DNA of 64,000 bases from Hyphomicrobiales bacterium. GTDB lineage: Bacteria > Pseudomonadota > Alphaproteobacteria > Rhizobiales > Rhizobiaceae. The translations under genes and the position numbers were made by a program. The stretch lies in NCBI GenBank assembly GCA_900473185.1, contig UCKU01000012.1:37459-101458 (forward strand), in the 5' to 3' direction. Of the stretch, positions 9,257 through 19,774 are shown one piece after another. The stretch's first letter is position 1. The number at the start of each line of letters is the position of its first letter. Under the pieces are notes generated by a model that saw only the letters and a program-made list of their open reading frames with translations, was not told where the DNA came from and ran no database searches.

Positions 9257-11188
9257 ATGCCCATCGCCCAGAAATCCCAATCACGCTCCCCGATCGACCG
9301 CTACGTGCCCGCCGACCATACCCGCGTCGCTTTCAATGGCGGCTTTTGGAAGAGCTGGACGGAAACCGTCCGCGACGTGACCATCCCCACCCAGCATATG
9401 CGGCTGGATGAGGAAGGCTTTCTCGAAGTGCTCGATTTCGACAAGCCGGCCGGCCCGCTGGCGCGGCCGATCCAGCCGAGTGGCCTGTCGATGCAGCATT
9501 TCTTCGATTCCGATTTCGGCAAGTGGATCGAGGCCGCGAGCTACACGCTGAAGAACAATCCGAATCCGGACATCGAGGCCAAGATCGACGCGATTGTCGA
9601 GAAGCTCGAACATGGCCAGATGGCCGACGGCTACCTCAACAGCTGGTTTATCCGCCGCGAGCCGGAGAAGCGCTGGACCAATCTGCGCGACCTGCATGAA
9701 ATGTATTCGATGGGCCATTTGCTGGAAGGTGCCGTCGCCTATTTCGAGGCGACCGGCAAGCGCCGCTTCCTCGACGTGATGATCCGTGCCGTCGATCATA
9801 TCATCGACACATTCGGCCGTGAGCCGGGCAAGCTGCGCGGCTACGACGCGCATGAGGAAATCGAGTTGGCGCTCGTCAAGCTCTACCGCGTCACCAAGTA
9901 TCCCCGCCACCTTGATCTTGCCACCTATTTCGTCGACGAACGCGGCCAGATGCCCTCTTACTATGATGAAGAGGCTCGCAAGCGCGGCGAGGACCCGGCC
10001 AGCTATGTCTTCCAGACCTATGCCTACAGCCAGGCACACATGCCGGTGCGGGAACAGACGCAGGTCGTGGGGCACGCCGTGCGTGCCATGTATCTCTTCT
10101 CGGCGATGGCCGATCTTGCCTTCGAGAATGACGACGAGAGCCTGAAAAGCGCCTGCGATCGGCTCTTCGACAATCTGGTGGGACGCCAGCTCTATGTCAC
10201 CGGCGGCCTCGGCCCTTCGGCATCGAACGAAGGCTTCACCAGGGAGTACGACCTGCCGAACGAGACAGCCTATGCCGAGACCTGTGCTGCCGTGGCGCTT
10301 GGCTTCTTCAGCCACCGCATGGCGCAGATCGAGCTCGACAGCAAGTTCACGGACAAGCTCGAAACCGTGCTCTACAATGGCGCGCTTTCCGGCATCTCCC
10401 GCGACGGCGAACATTATTTCTATGAGAACGTGCTCGAAAGCCACGGTCAGAACCGCCGCTGGAAATGGCACTACTGCCCCTGCTGCCCAACCAATATCGC
10501 CCGTTTCATCACCTCGCTCGGTCAATATTTCTATTCGACCAAGGCGGATGAAGTCGCGATCCACCTCTACGGCGAAAATGCCGCAGAGCTTACGGTCGGC
10601 AATGCCTTCCTGCGTCTGAAGCAAAAGACCGAATATCCCTGGAATGGCGATGTCAGGATCTCGCTTGGCCTCGAACAGCCGAAGCGTTTCACGCTGCGCC
10701 TGCGCATTCCCGGCTGGTGCCGCGATGCAAAGGCCTACGTCAATGGCGAGGCGATCAAGCTCAATGTCAGCAGGGGATATGCAGCAATCGAACGCGAATG
10801 GAAGGACGGCGACGAGGTTCGGCTCGCCTTTGACATGCCAGTCGACCGCCTCTATGCCCATCCGGCGGCGACGGAGGACAATGGCCGCTTTGCGCTGCGG
10901 CGCGGACCTGTCATTTTCTGCGTCGAGGAAGCCGATCTCGGTACGGAACCGCAGCGGCTGAGGCTGCCTTCGCAGGGCGAGATTGCCGCCAGCTTCGACG
11001 AAACGCTTCTCGGCGGCGCCACGGTTCTCGAAGGCGATGCGCTGGAAGCCGATGCATCCGACTGGCAGGATTCGCTCTATCGCACAGAGCCGCCGGCGCT
11101 GAAGCCGAGGCGGTTCAGGGCGATCCCCTACCATCTTTGGGCAAACCGAGAGCCGGGCGCCATGGCCGTCTGGCTGCACGAAAAGTAG
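9257..11188 (+). CDS. GH127-family beta-L-arabinofuranosidase
   Basis: Glycoside hydrolase of 643 residues (DUF1680/GH127), cytoplasmic since no signal peptide is present. In the characterised Bifidobacterium enzyme HypBA1, zinc is held by one Glu and three Cys, one Cys being the nucleophile. Matching residues are visible here: Glu341 and Cys343 in YAETCA, and the adjacent Cys409-Cys410 in CPCCPTN. The ATG at 9257 follows AAGGAG; the frame is open further upstream but overlaps the permease. Lying inside a transporter operon, it should remove beta-linked L-arabinofuranose from imported oligosaccharides such as those on hydroxyproline-rich glycoproteins. The exact linkage specificity is inferred from the family. 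Confidence 0.9.
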   Translation: MPIAQKSQSRSPIDRYVPADHTRVAFNGGFWKSWTETVRDVTIPTQHMRLDEEGFLEVLDFDKPAGPLARPIQPSGLSMQHFFDSDFGKWIEAASYTLKNNPNPDIEAKIDAIVEKLEHGQMADGYLNSWFIRREPEKRWTNLRDLHEMYSMGHLLEGAVAYFEATGKRRFLDVMIRAVDHIIDTFGREPGKLRGYDAHEEIELALVKLYRVTKYPRHLDLATYFVDERGQMPSYYDEEARKRGEDPASYVFQTYAYSQAHMPVREQTQVVGHAVRAMYLFSAMADLAFENDDESLKSACDRLFDNLVGRQLYVTGGLGPSASNEGFTREYDLPNETAYAETCAAVALGFFSHRMAQIELDSKFTDKLETVLYNGALSGISRDGEHYFYENVLESHGQNRRWKWHYCPCCPTNIARFITSLGQYFYSTKADEVAIHLYGENAAELTVGNAFLRLKQKTEYPWNGDVRISLGLEQPKRFTLRLRIPGWCRDAKAYVNGEAIKLNVSRGYAAIEREWKDGDEVRLAFDMPVDRLYAHPAATEDNGRFALRRGPVIFCVEEADLGTEPQRLRLPSQGEIAASFDETLLGGATVLEGDALEADASDWQDSLYRTEPPALKPRRFRAIPYHLWANREPGAMAVWLHEK

Positions 11189-11198
11189 GGAGATCACA

Positions 11199-12296
<1,098 letters not shown>

Positions 12297-12329
12297 CGTC
12301 CGGCGAGTGTAGCGACGGAAACCCTCGGC

Positions 12330-13628
12330 TTAGTCGAGGGGACCGCCCCGATCGCGCACCATCTGCCTGAGACGCGTGAAGACGGCAGGCGATTGGCGCA
12401 CGCCGTCATGCTCGAATTCGTTCGTGACCCAGGTCTGGACATTGCCGACATCACGCGCAGTCGCAAGCGACAGCTCGGCATCGACATACATGTCGTCAAA
12501 ATAGACCGCGGCGGCCACAGGGATCTCGTTCGATATCAGCCGCGCCGGGTCGTAGAGCGGCTCAAATCCATCGTAGCGCGCCAACACCTCCACCGCGTCT
12601 CGGAACGGCCGCAGCGAGCGGATTTCCTCGAACATCCAGGGATACATCATCTCACCGGTGAGATAGAGCGGCCGGCTCCCTTCACCGAATTCGGCAAATT
12701 CCGACCTTATGCGCTCAGCCGCCCAGCCGGTCGCGCCGTTACCCTGTCCGTAGATGCTTTCCTGCAGCACGGCGAACATCGGGTTTCCGTCATAGGAGGT
12801 CAGCGACATGACCGAAGCCAGGAAGGCATCGGAGAACCGCGTTTCCTCTGGATCGGAGAAGGCTTCGTCCACCAGCCAGTGCACGTTTTCATAGCCGGGG
12901 GCCATGCCGAAATCGATGCCAATGGTCTGCAGCCTGCGCACCGTCAGCCGATCCCCGTCAGGCAGGCGCACATCATTGGCGGCAATGCGCTCGGCGATCC
13001 GAGCGATCCGGTCGCGATCGGCGGGATAGCGCTGGTAGTATTCCCGGTTCTTGGAAGCAACACGCGGATAGGTGCGGCGATAGACGTCATCTGCCGTTGC
13101 CGAGAGCCCGGCCAGCCCGCCCGTGACATAGCAGGCAGCCAGCCCCTCCGGCGCCTGCGACAGATAGGTCAGTGTCAAGAAGCCGCCATAGCTCTGGCCA
13201 AGCGTCTCCCAGCGCGCGCCGCCGAACACGCTCTTCCGGAGATGCTCGCAATCGGCAATGATGCTGTCGGCCCGGAAATGGCTGAGATAATCAGCTCCGG
13301 CCTTCCCATCCGCAAAGGCAGCCATGGTGTCGCTCTCGATGCGCGTGCTTCTGCCCGTACCGCGCTGATCGAGCAGCACGACGCGGTAGTTCTTGAGCGC
13401 CTCGCCGAGCCAGGACGGGCCGCCGCCAACCGGCCGCGGCGACTTGCCGCCCGGGCCACCCTGCAGGAAAAGCATGACAGGCAGCTTTTCCTGCTTGCGT
13501 GCGGGATCGCAGACTTCGCGCGCGAAGACCTTGATTGAAGCGCCATCCGGATTCTTCCAGTCGAGCGGCACGTCGACGAGATGGTCGCAGACATGAACGC
13601 CGGGGATTGTATATTCGCTGACAAGCAT
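12330..13628 (-). CDS. prolyl aminopeptidase-like alpha/beta hydrolase (S33)
   Basis: Cytoplasmic alpha/beta hydrolase of 432 residues resembling proline iminopeptidases, which remove N-terminal proline from peptides. The oxyanion motif is LQGGPGG, the nucleophile elbow is GQSYGG, an acid lies in AVYFDDMYVD and the histidine in EFEHDGVR. The start at 13628 is set by CAGGA; an ATG at 13658 lacks a ribosome site. It is divergent from an Xaa-Pro type M24 peptidase, and the two lie between the arabinofuranosidase cluster and the phn operon. Together they could clear proline-rich peptides. Family specificity for proline versus hydroxyproline cannot be judged from sequence. Confidence 0.82.
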   Translation of the reverse strand: MLVSEYTIPGVHVCDHLVDVPLDWKNPDGASIKVFAREVCDPARKQEKLPVMLFLQGGPGGKSPRPVGGGPSWLGEALKNYRVVLLDQRGTGRSTRIESDTMAAFADGKAGADYLSHFRADSIIADCEHLRKSVFGGARWETLGQSYGGFLTLTYLSQAPEGLAACYVTGGLAGLSATADDVYRRTYPRVASKNREYYQRYPADRDRIARIAERIAANDVRLPDGDRLTVRRLQTIGIDFGMAPGYENVHWLVDEAFSDPEETRFSDAFLASVMSLTSYDGNPMFAVLQESIYGQGNGATGWAAERIRSEFAEFGEGSRPLYLTGEMMYPWMFEEIRSLRPFRDAVEVLARYDGFEPLYDPARLISNEIPVAAAVYFDDMYVDAELSLATARDVGNVQTWVTNEFEHDGVRQSPAVFTRLRQMVRDRGGPLD

Positions 13629-13724
13629 GATCAAATCCTGTGGAATGTTTGTCGACACACTGCCTACAATTGCCCTATGTTGGAATCAAGCATTCGATTT
13701 TGACAAAGATAACGGATATATAGC

Positions 13725-14870
13725 GTGTCTCTCCCCGCCTGGTCCCATCCCGTCGCAGCCATCACTGACGAAGAACGGCGCAGCCGCCTGTCGCGCTTGC
13801 GCGAGCGTATGCAGGCGCACGGCATCGCCGCCACGCTGCTCGGCCCGACAGAGAGCTTACGCTATTTCACCGGCCTCGTCTGGCACCTGAGCGAGCGGCT
13901 ACTCGGCGCGGTCGTGACTGAGGATAAGCTCACTTACATCGTACCTGGTTTTGAGCGCAGCCGCGTCGAGACGCTGGCGCATCTGCCCGGTGAGATTGCC
14001 GTCTGGGAAGAAGAAGAAAGCCCTGCCGCATTGGTATCGCGACTTGTTGGCCCGTCCGGCACGCTCGCGCTCGACGATGCATTGCCGCTTGCCTTCTATC
14101 ACGCCTTTACCAGAGAGATGGCGGCGACCCGCCTTGTCGATGCAGGGCCTGTCATCCGCGCGCTACGCGCCATCAAATCGCCGGCTGAAATCGCCCTCAT
14201 CCGGTATGCGATGGGTATTACGCTCGATATTCATCGCAAGGTCCACGACACGCTCGCGCCCGGCATAGCCGCCTCGGACGTTACGCGCTTCATCGACCAG
14301 CAACATCGCGCTGCCGGCGCCGATGGCGGCTCGACCTTCTGCATCGTCTCCTTCGGTGCGGCGACCGCGCTGCCGCATGGGGCGGATGGCGAACAGATCC
14401 TGCAGGCGGGTGACGTCATCCTCGTCGATACGGGCTGCCGGATCGACGGTTATCATTCCGATCTGACACGCACCTATATGCTGGACGAGGGCAATCCCGA
14501 ATTCGCGCGCGCATGGGCAATCGAGCGTGAGGGCCAGCAGGCCGTTTTCGATGCGGCAAAACTCGGCACGCCCTGCGAAAGTCTGGATGCGGCCGCCCGC
14601 AACGTGTTTGCTCGGCATGGGCTCGGCCCGGATTACCGCCTGCCCGGCCTGCCGCATCGCGCCGGCCATGGCCTCGGCCTCGAAATCCACGAGGCACCCT
14701 ATATCGTCCGCGGCAACGAAACGCCGCTGGCACCGGGCATATGCTTCTCGAACGAGCCGATGGTCGTCTTCCCCGGGACATTCGGCGTTCGCCTCGAAGA
14801 CCATATCTACATGAGCGAAGACGGCCCGCACTGGTTCACGACGCCCGCGGAAAATCCTTACGCGGTCTGA
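13725..14870 (+). CDS. M24 family Xaa-Pro peptidase
   Basis: Metallopeptidase of 381 residues with a creatinase-like N-terminal domain (residues about 10-130) and a pita-bread M24 catalytic domain (about 150-370). The five expected metal ligands are visible: two Asp in VDTGCRIDGYHSDLTRTY, His in HGLGLEIHEAP, Glu in FSNEPMV and Glu in VRLEDHIY. It is annotated to cleave before or after proline (aminopeptidase P or prolidase group); which of the two is not resolvable. A GTG start is used and the ribosome site is weak. It is divergent from the proline-iminopeptidase-like gene with a 96-bp shared promoter region. Confidence 0.85.
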   Translation: MSLPAWSHPVAAITDEERRSRLSRLRERMQAHGIAATLLGPTESLRYFTGLVWHLSERLLGAVVTEDKLTYIVPGFERSRVETLAHLPGEIAVWEEEESPAALVSRLVGPSGTLALDDALPLAFYHAFTREMAATRLVDAGPVIRALRAIKSPAEIALIRYAMGITLDIHRKVHDTLAPGIAASDVTRFIDQQHRAAGADGGSTFCIVSFGAATALPHGADGEQILQAGDVILVDTGCRIDGYHSDLTRTYMLDEGNPEFARAWAIEREGQQAVFDAAKLGTPCESLDAAARNVFARHGLGPDYRLPGLPHRAGHGLGLEIHEAPYIVRGNETPLAPGICFSNEPMVVFPGTFGVRLEDHIYMSEDGPHWFTTPAENPYAV

Positions 14871-15092
14871 GTTTCATTTCGCTCCCACGCCAGGTCATCT
14901 GGCCCCACCGGTTCTCCTGGTGTCGGACATGAACGCGAAGCCGATATCGGATGATGACCCGTCGTCAGCCTATTCGTACATCCAGATCTTCCGGATCAGG
15001 TCCGCACAGCCGTTTCACTTCAGCAGCAGTCGATCAACGAAGAAATCGTCCCCGCTTACACAAAAGCGTCACCGATAGCCGCTATGTTTAAG

Positions 15093-15124
15093 TCATCCGA
15101 ATGAATTTTGGATTCATCCGAATG
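15093..15124. repeat. 21-bp-period direct repeat at the phnF start (candidate PhnF operator)
   Basis: TCATCCGAATG occurs at 15093-15103 and again at 15114-15124, a 21-bp period that puts both copies on the same helix face. The second copy contains the chosen phnF start codon and the first contains the alternative one. Autoregulation by PhnF is a reasonable inference. Confidence 0.55.
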
Positions 15125-15910
15125 GCAAACGAACAACATTCGATCGAAGCAAGATCCCGGTCGGGCCAGTGGCAGATCGTTGAGAAGCAGATCAACAGGG
15201 ATATCGCGTCAGGCGCGCTCCAACCGGGAAGCCGCCTGCCGACGGAAACCGAGATCATGGAGCAGTTCCAGGTCGGCCGCCACAGCGTACGGCGGGCGAT
15301 CGCCGAGCTTGCTGCTGCCGGAAAGGTGCGGGTCGAGCAGGGGCGCGGTACCTTCGTGGAAGAGCACTCCGTCATCACCTACAATATCGCCCGGCGAACG
15401 CGCTTCCGCAAAAACCTGCTGGAACAAGGGCGCGTTCCCTCCGGCCAGCCGGTCTCTGAGTCGGAGATCGTGGCGCCGCCGGGGATCGCCGCAGCACTGA
15501 AGCTCCCGGAAGGCGCAAAGGTCTACATGATCGCCCGCCGTGGCTTTGCCGACGATGTGCCGATCAGCCTCAGTCATTCCTACCATCCGGTCGAGCGCTT
15601 CCCGAACATGCACCTGCGCCGCCGCGCGGGCGAATCGGTCACCACCATCTACGCTGCCTTCGGCATCCCTGATTATGTCAGGCAGAGCACCATGATCCTT
15701 ACCCGCCGCGCGATTGGTGACGAAGCGCAGCTTCTTGCCCAGTCGCCCCAGCAGCCGGTGCTCGTCGTCCAGAAGACCGACGTCGACATGGAAGGCCGGC
15801 CAATCGCCTATTCCGAGACCGTCTGGGCCGGAGAACGCGTGCAATTCAGCATTGATAACGAGCCGGAGGATCGCGCTGCGACCACGGCGAAAGGACAGGA
15901 CGATGAATGA
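15122..15910 (+). CDS. phnF: GntR/HutC-family regulator of the phn operon
   Basis: Transcriptional regulator of 262 residues: winged helix at residues about 15-80 (INRDIASGALQPGSRLPTE, then a VGRHSVRRAIAELAAAGKV recognition region) and a C-terminal UTRA effector domain (about 95-245). PhnF proteins repress phosphonate operons in other bacteria. Neither the ATG at 15122 nor the in-frame ATG at 15101 has a clear ribosome site, and both overlap a direct repeat that may be the operator. Its 3' end overlaps phnG by 8 bp, so it is translated with the operon. The effector is unknown; given the unusual PhnJ, it may not be a phosphonate. Confidence 0.88.
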   Translation: MANEQHSIEARSRSGQWQIVEKQINRDIASGALQPGSRLPTETEIMEQFQVGRHSVRRAIAELAAAGKVRVEQGRGTFVEEHSVITYNIARRTRFRKNLLEQGRVPSGQPVSESEIVAPPGIAAALKLPEGAKVYMIARRGFADDVPISLSHSYHPVERFPNMHLRRRAGESVTTIYAAFGIPDYVRQSTMILTRRAIGDEAQLLAQSPQQPVLVVQKTDVDMEGRPIAYSETVWAGERVQFSIDNEPEDRAATTAKGQDDE

Positions 15911-16361
15911 CACCATGGAAGCCGGCGCGCGCCCTGCCAGCTTCAGCCATGCAAGCATGCTCGACATACTTGCCAGGGCCGATGCTGAGGGAATCAAGGC
16001 CGTTGCGGAGGATCTGCTCGATGAGCTCGGACCGGTGGAGGTTCTGGTCAACCGGACCGGTCTCGCAATGCTGCCCTATACGGATACCGTGCAGAACACG
16101 GCATTCCATCTCGGCGAGGTGCTGATGGCAGAAGCCCATATCCGCTTGGCCGATCATGGCACGGAAGGCTACGGCGCCGTCGTCGGACGCGATCTCCAAC
16201 ATGCCATGGCAATGGCCGTCGTCGATGCGAGCTTCGCAAGCGATATCCGCAAGACCGACATCGAGACCTTCCTGGCGGGTGAACATCGCCGTCAGACGCA
16301 GGACGACGACATCAGGCTGCGCAAGGTCGAGGCGACACGCGTACGGATGGAGACCTTCTGA
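15903..16361 (+). CDS. phnG: C-P lyase core complex subunit PhnG
   Basis: Subunit of the PhnGHIJ core complex, 152 residues, the normal size. In Escherichia coli PhnG and PhnI together with PhnH and PhnL attach the phosphonate to ribose of ATP. Typical PhnG features are an N-terminal helical region with ILARADAEGI, the stretch VEVLVNRTGLAMLPY and the conserved GEVLMAEAHIRL segment, followed by GYGAVVGRDLQHAMAMAVVDA. The start overlaps phnF and the stop overlaps phnH by one base (TGATG), implying translational coupling and fixed stoichiometry. Nothing in this subunit looks degraded. Confidence 0.9.
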   Translation: MNDTMEAGARPASFSHASMLDILARADAEGIKAVAEDLLDELGPVEVLVNRTGLAMLPYTDTVQNTAFHLGEVLMAEAHIRLADHGTEGYGAVVGRDLQHAMAMAVVDASFASDIRKTDIETFLAGEHRRQTQDDDIRLRKVEATRVRMETF

Positions 16362-16906
16362 TGAGCCAGACCTTGCTCCTTCCGACCGATGATGACATGC
16401 GCACCAATGCCACGTTCGATGCGCTGATGTGGGCGCTAGCCCGGCCGGGACGCTCCCAGCCCCTGCCCTTTCCAGGTCTGCTCGCGCTGGCCGAAAGCCT
16501 GCTTGATCGCGAATGTAGCTTCTTCTGCTCCGATGAGCGGCTGAAGGCAGACATTGCCAGGACCGGCGCCAATGCCGTCGCCTTGCCACAGGCCGAATAT
16601 GTCTTTGCCTCGATCGGCGAGCGCTCTGATATCTCCGCGCTTTCAGCGATGCTGAGCGGCAACCTGCTCTATCCCGATGCCTCGGCGACGATTTTTGGGG
16701 AAGCGCAGATCGGCTCTGGAACGAGGCTTCGCCTCACAGGCCCCGGCGTCAATGGTTCTATCGATATCGCCGTTGGTGGCGTGCATCTGGATTTTTGGGC
16801 ACTACGCGCCGAGGCGATCCGCTATCCGCTCGGCTGGGACATTTACCTTGCCGATGGTGCAAGTCTCATCGCCATTCCCCGCTCCACGAAGATAGAGGTG
16901 CTCTGA
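16361..16906 (+). CDS. phnH: C-P lyase core complex subunit PhnH
   Basis: Core-complex subunit of 181 residues, slightly shorter than the 194-residue E. coli protein. Conserved features seen are the N-terminal FDALMWALARPGRSQPLP, the central GTRLRLTGPGVNG turn and the C-terminal YPLGWDIYLADGASLIAIPRSTKIEV, all of which have clear counterparts in known PhnH. Its start and stop each share one base with the neighbouring genes (TGATG at both junctions). The role, by family, is structural or catalytic in coupling substrate to the ribose of ATP. Confidence 0.9.
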   Translation: MSQTLLLPTDDDMRTNATFDALMWALARPGRSQPLPFPGLLALAESLLDRECSFFCSDERLKADIARTGANAVALPQAEYVFASIGERSDISALSAMLSGNLLYPDASATIFGEAQIGSGTRLRLTGPGVNGSIDIAVGGVHLDFWALRAEAIRYPLGWDIYLADGASLIAIPRSTKIEVL

Positions 16907-18003
16907 TGGCCTATGTTGCAACACGTGGCGGCGAACACGCCATTGAACAGTCTGAACGCCTCTATCGCGAAGAACTTGGACAGATCAACAAGGCCCGCGT
17001 GGAAGCTATCGGCGAGAGCCTGCCCTATCTGGTCGACCGTGTCATGGGCGAAGCGTCGCTCTACGCGCCGGAGCTTGCCGCATTGGCGCTGGCCCAGTCC
17101 GGCGGCGATCTCTACGAGGCGGTACTGCTCCTGCGCGCTTATCGCACGACCCAGCCGCGCCTGACGATTGCCGAGCCGGTGCGTCAGCAGGATCTCTTCA
17201 CCGTCCGGCGCATTTCGGCCGCCTTCAAGGATATTCCGGGCGGCCAGATCCTCGGGCCGACGCTCGACTATTCGCACCGCCTGCTGAACGTCGATGTTCT
17301 GAACGGCGCGACCTTCGTTCCCGATCCGGTAGTATCGGCAGACAAGCCGGCACCCGCCACCCAACCGTCGCTGGCCGACTGGCAGAAGGCGCAGGGCCTG
17401 ATCGCCGAGAAGCCGGCCGAGGATGTGCCGCTTGACGAGATCCCCGATGTGACGCGCGAGCCGCTGCTCTTTCCGTCAAGCCGCGCCCACAAGCTGCAGA
17501 GTCTGGCGCGTGCCGATACCGGCGGGACACTGGCGCTCGGCTACTCGACCATGCGCGGTTATGGCAGTGTGCATCCGACCGTCAACGAGCTGAGGCTCGG
17601 CGAGGCCGAGGTCCGTATCCGCCATCCCCGTGGCACGCTCTTCAGCGCGGGACGCGTGCGTGTCAGCCAAAGCGAGGTCATCTCCAAGAGCAAGGGGCTG
17701 GAGCTCGGCTTTTCTGCCACATTCGGCTGGAACGAGGTAAAGGTCATCGCCGCCGCCTCGCTCGATCTTGCTTCCAACCAGCCCAATCCGCATCCGGCCT
17801 CGAATGAGGAGTTCATCCTCTATCACACGGAGCCGGTCGAAAGCTCGGGCTTCTGCATCCATTTCAAGCTGCCGCACTACGTAACCTTCCAGTCGAGCCT
17901 CGATGCTATCAGGCGCGTCAAAGCCGACAAGGCAGCCGATGAAACCGGCACGCGCCAGGACGGCGCGGCAAAGCAAGCCGAACTCGAAGAGGCAATGCCG
18001 TGA
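16906..18003 (+). CDS. phnI: C-P lyase core complex subunit PhnI
   Basis: Core-complex subunit of 365 residues, the catalytic nucleosidase-type partner that displaces adenine from ATP in E. coli. Family landmarks include YVATRGGEHAIE at the start, LLLRAYRTTQPRL, RRISAAFKDIPGGQILGPT and GYSTMRGYGSVHP. The two zinc-site histidines of E. coli PhnI (HLKLPH) are retained as His319 and His324 in HFKLPH. The segment between about 265 and 310 (GLELGFSATFGWNEVKVIAAAS) diverges from the usual RGYG..ERKAMAMALVDRAL stretch. A 40-residue polar tail follows. The stop overlaps phnJ by 4 bp. Confidence 0.9.
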   Translation: MAYVATRGGEHAIEQSERLYREELGQINKARVEAIGESLPYLVDRVMGEASLYAPELAALALAQSGGDLYEAVLLLRAYRTTQPRLTIAEPVRQQDLFTVRRISAAFKDIPGGQILGPTLDYSHRLLNVDVLNGATFVPDPVVSADKPAPATQPSLADWQKAQGLIAEKPAEDVPLDEIPDVTREPLLFPSSRAHKLQSLARADTGGTLALGYSTMRGYGSVHPTVNELRLGEAEVRIRHPRGTLFSAGRVRVSQSEVISKSKGLELGFSATFGWNEVKVIAAASLDLASNQPNPHPASNEEFILYHTEPVESSGFCIHFKLPHYVTFQSSLDAIRRVKADKAADETGTRQDGAAKQAELEEAMP

Positions 18004-18914
18004 AACTCGATCAACTGACCAAACCCTGGGCGGCCTTCAGCTATGGCTTCCTGGATGAATCCGCCAAGCGCGAGATGCGCCGCCGCATTCTCAAAGCCAT
18101 CGCCATTCCCGGCTATCAGGTTCCCTATGCCAGCCGCGAAGTGCCGATTGCCCGTGGCTGGGGAACCGGTGGCCTGCAGGTGACGCTGACGCTTCTGAAG
18201 CCAACCTCCGTCGTCAAGGTCATCGACCAGGGTGCCGACGATTCCGTCAATGCCAGCAGCATCCGCAAGTTCCTGCGCCGGGTCAGCTCGGCCCGGGAGA
18301 CCCTGGATACGCTTGAGGCCGATATCATCCAGTCGCGCCACCGCATTCCCGAGGAGAAGCTGCGCGAGGACCAGATCCTTGTGCTGCAGGTTCCCAACCC
18401 CGAGCCGCTGCGGCCCGTCCAGTCGGATATGTCGGAGGCCCGCATCATGCATGGCGATGCCGATTACGGCCAGCTGTGGCTGACGCTCTACGAGCAGCTC
18501 GTGCGCTCAGGCCGTATCATGCAGGGATCGAGCTATCCGAGTATGGTCAACGGCCGGCATGTGATGACGCCGTCACCGATCCCGCGCTGGGATGTGCCGA
18601 AGATGAACCAGGCGGCGAACCTGACCATCCTCTCGGCCGGCCGCGAAAAGCGCATCCATGCCGTGCCGCCCTATACGCGCGTCGAGCCACTCGTCTTCGA
18701 TGACGTGCCCTACCGGGTCGAAGATCATGCTGACAAGATTTGTCACCGTAGCGGTGTAACAGGCTACTTCATGAACGAACTACCGCAGGATGATGGCTCC
18801 TCCACCTTCGAGGTTTCCGATAGCCAGTATGGCGTCAAGCATATCCGCAAGCAGGACGGCGAGGCTGTTGCCATCGGCGAAACCTATTACAAGCAAGGCA
18901 GGATCGAGCAATGA
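18000..18914 (+). CDS. phnJ: PhnJ-like protein lacking three of four signature cysteines
   Basis: Homologue of the radical-SAM C-P lyase PhnJ, 304 residues, GTG start overlapping phnI. The first 240 residues align closely to known PhnJ, including the radical glycine region AIPGYQVPY (Gly38, matching E. coli Gly32), GWGTGG, VIDQGADD, RHRIPE and AGREKRIHAVPPYT. In E. coli, Cys241, Cys244 and Cys266 bind the [4Fe-4S] cluster and Cys272 acts as the thiyl radical. Here the same positions are Cys248, Ser251, Val272 and Gly278 (CHRSG and FEVSDSQYG in place of CxxCG and FVCSDTDYC). Spacing is kept, so this is substitution and not a frameshift. Canonical C-P lyase chemistry is therefore doubtful. Confidence 0.88.
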   Translation: MKLDQLTKPWAAFSYGFLDESAKREMRRRILKAIAIPGYQVPYASREVPIARGWGTGGLQVTLTLLKPTSVVKVIDQGADDSVNASSIRKFLRRVSSARETLDTLEADIIQSRHRIPEEKLREDQILVLQVPNPEPLRPVQSDMSEARIMHGDADYGQLWLTLYEQLVRSGRIMQGSSYPSMVNGRHVMTPSPIPRWDVPKMNQAANLTILSAGREKRIHAVPPYTRVEPLVFDDVPYRVEDHADKICHRSGVTGYFMNELPQDDGSSTFEVSDSQYGVKHIRKQDGEAVAIGETYYKQGRIEQ

Positions 18915-19759
18915 GCGCCGCACCCCTTTCCGCCTCCGATCTTTCTGCCGCAAATCTTTCGGCATCCGGGCGCCAGCCGCCGCGGCTGATGCTGTCTTCC
19001 CCCATCCTGACGATGAGCGGCATCCGCAAGAGCTTTGGTGAGGTTCAGGCGCTGCGCGGCGTCGATGTCACCGTCTATCCCGGCGAAGTGCTCGGTATCG
19101 TCGGCGAATCCGGCTCCGGCAAATCGACGCTGCTTCGGATGATGAACCTCGAAGACCGGCCGGATGACGGTGAATACAGGCTGGCGCTTCCCGGTCGCGA
19201 GGATATCAATCTCTTCACGCTCGACCGTTTCGAGCGGCGTATGCTGCGGGCGCGCCATATCGGCATAGTCTATCAGAACCCGCATCTTGGTTTGAGGATG
19301 AACCACACGAGCAGCGGAAATGTCGCGGAACGGCTGCTGATTGCCGGCGAGCGGAATTTCGCAACGCTTCGTGCCCGCGCCAAGGGCGCACTCGATGCCT
19401 CGGAATTTCCGGTCGCGCGCATGGACGCCCGTCCCGCGGAACTTTCCGGTGGCATGCAGCAACGCGTGCAGCTTGCCAAGGCGATTGCGCTCGAACCGGC
19501 ACTTCTGCTGCTCGACGAACCTACCACGGGGCTCGATGTCAGCGTCCAGGCGCTGGTGCTCGACACGCTGAAGCGGCTGCAGCGCGAACGCCGGATCACC
19601 ATCGTCATCGTTTCGCATGATCTCGGTGTTATCCGCACGATGGCAGATCGTGTGATGGTGATGCGCAACGGCGAAGCTGTCGAAGAGGGTCTCGCCGACC
19701 AGATCTTCCAGGATCCGCAGCATGAATATACCCAGCAGCTCGTGCATGCGAAGCTTTGA
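18911..19759 (+). CDS. phnK: ABC-type ATPase of the C-P lyase system, PhnK
   Basis: Soluble ABC ATPase of 282 residues; in E. coli PhnK docks on the PhnGHIJ core and is needed for turnover. Walker A is GESGSGKST, the signature LSGGMQQRVQLAKAIALEP, Walker B LLLLDEP, the D-loop TTGLDVSVQ and the switch VSHDLGVIRTMADRV. Compared with usual PhnK it carries an extra N-terminal stretch of about 30 residues rich in Ala and Ser (residues 1-33) before the ATPase fold. The ATG overlaps the phnJ stop (ATGA). No partner permease exists, consistent with an intracellular role. Confidence 0.9.
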   Translation: MSAAPLSASDLSAANLSASGRQPPRLMLSSPILTMSGIRKSFGEVQALRGVDVTVYPGEVLGIVGESGSGKSTLLRMMNLEDRPDDGEYRLALPGREDINLFTLDRFERRMLRARHIGIVYQNPHLGLRMNHTSSGNVAERLLIAGERNFATLRARAKGALDASEFPVARMDARPAELSGGMQQRVQLAKAIALEPALLLLDEPTTGLDVSVQALVLDTLKRLQRERRITIVIVSHDLGVIRTMADRVMVMRNGEAVEEGLADQIFQDPQHEYTQQLVHAKL

Positions 19760-19774
19760 GAGGAGACCGACCCG

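Noticed and set aside
12393..13538. A 381-codon plus-strand frame opposite the prolyl-aminopeptidase-like gene
   Set aside because: Mirror frame of a clear alpha/beta hydrolase; no family features.
18720..18914. Frameshift as explanation for the missing PhnJ cysteines
   Set aside because: Homology continues in the same frame on both sides (EDH before, SDSQY after), and neither alternative frame contains the CxxC or the FVCSD pattern.
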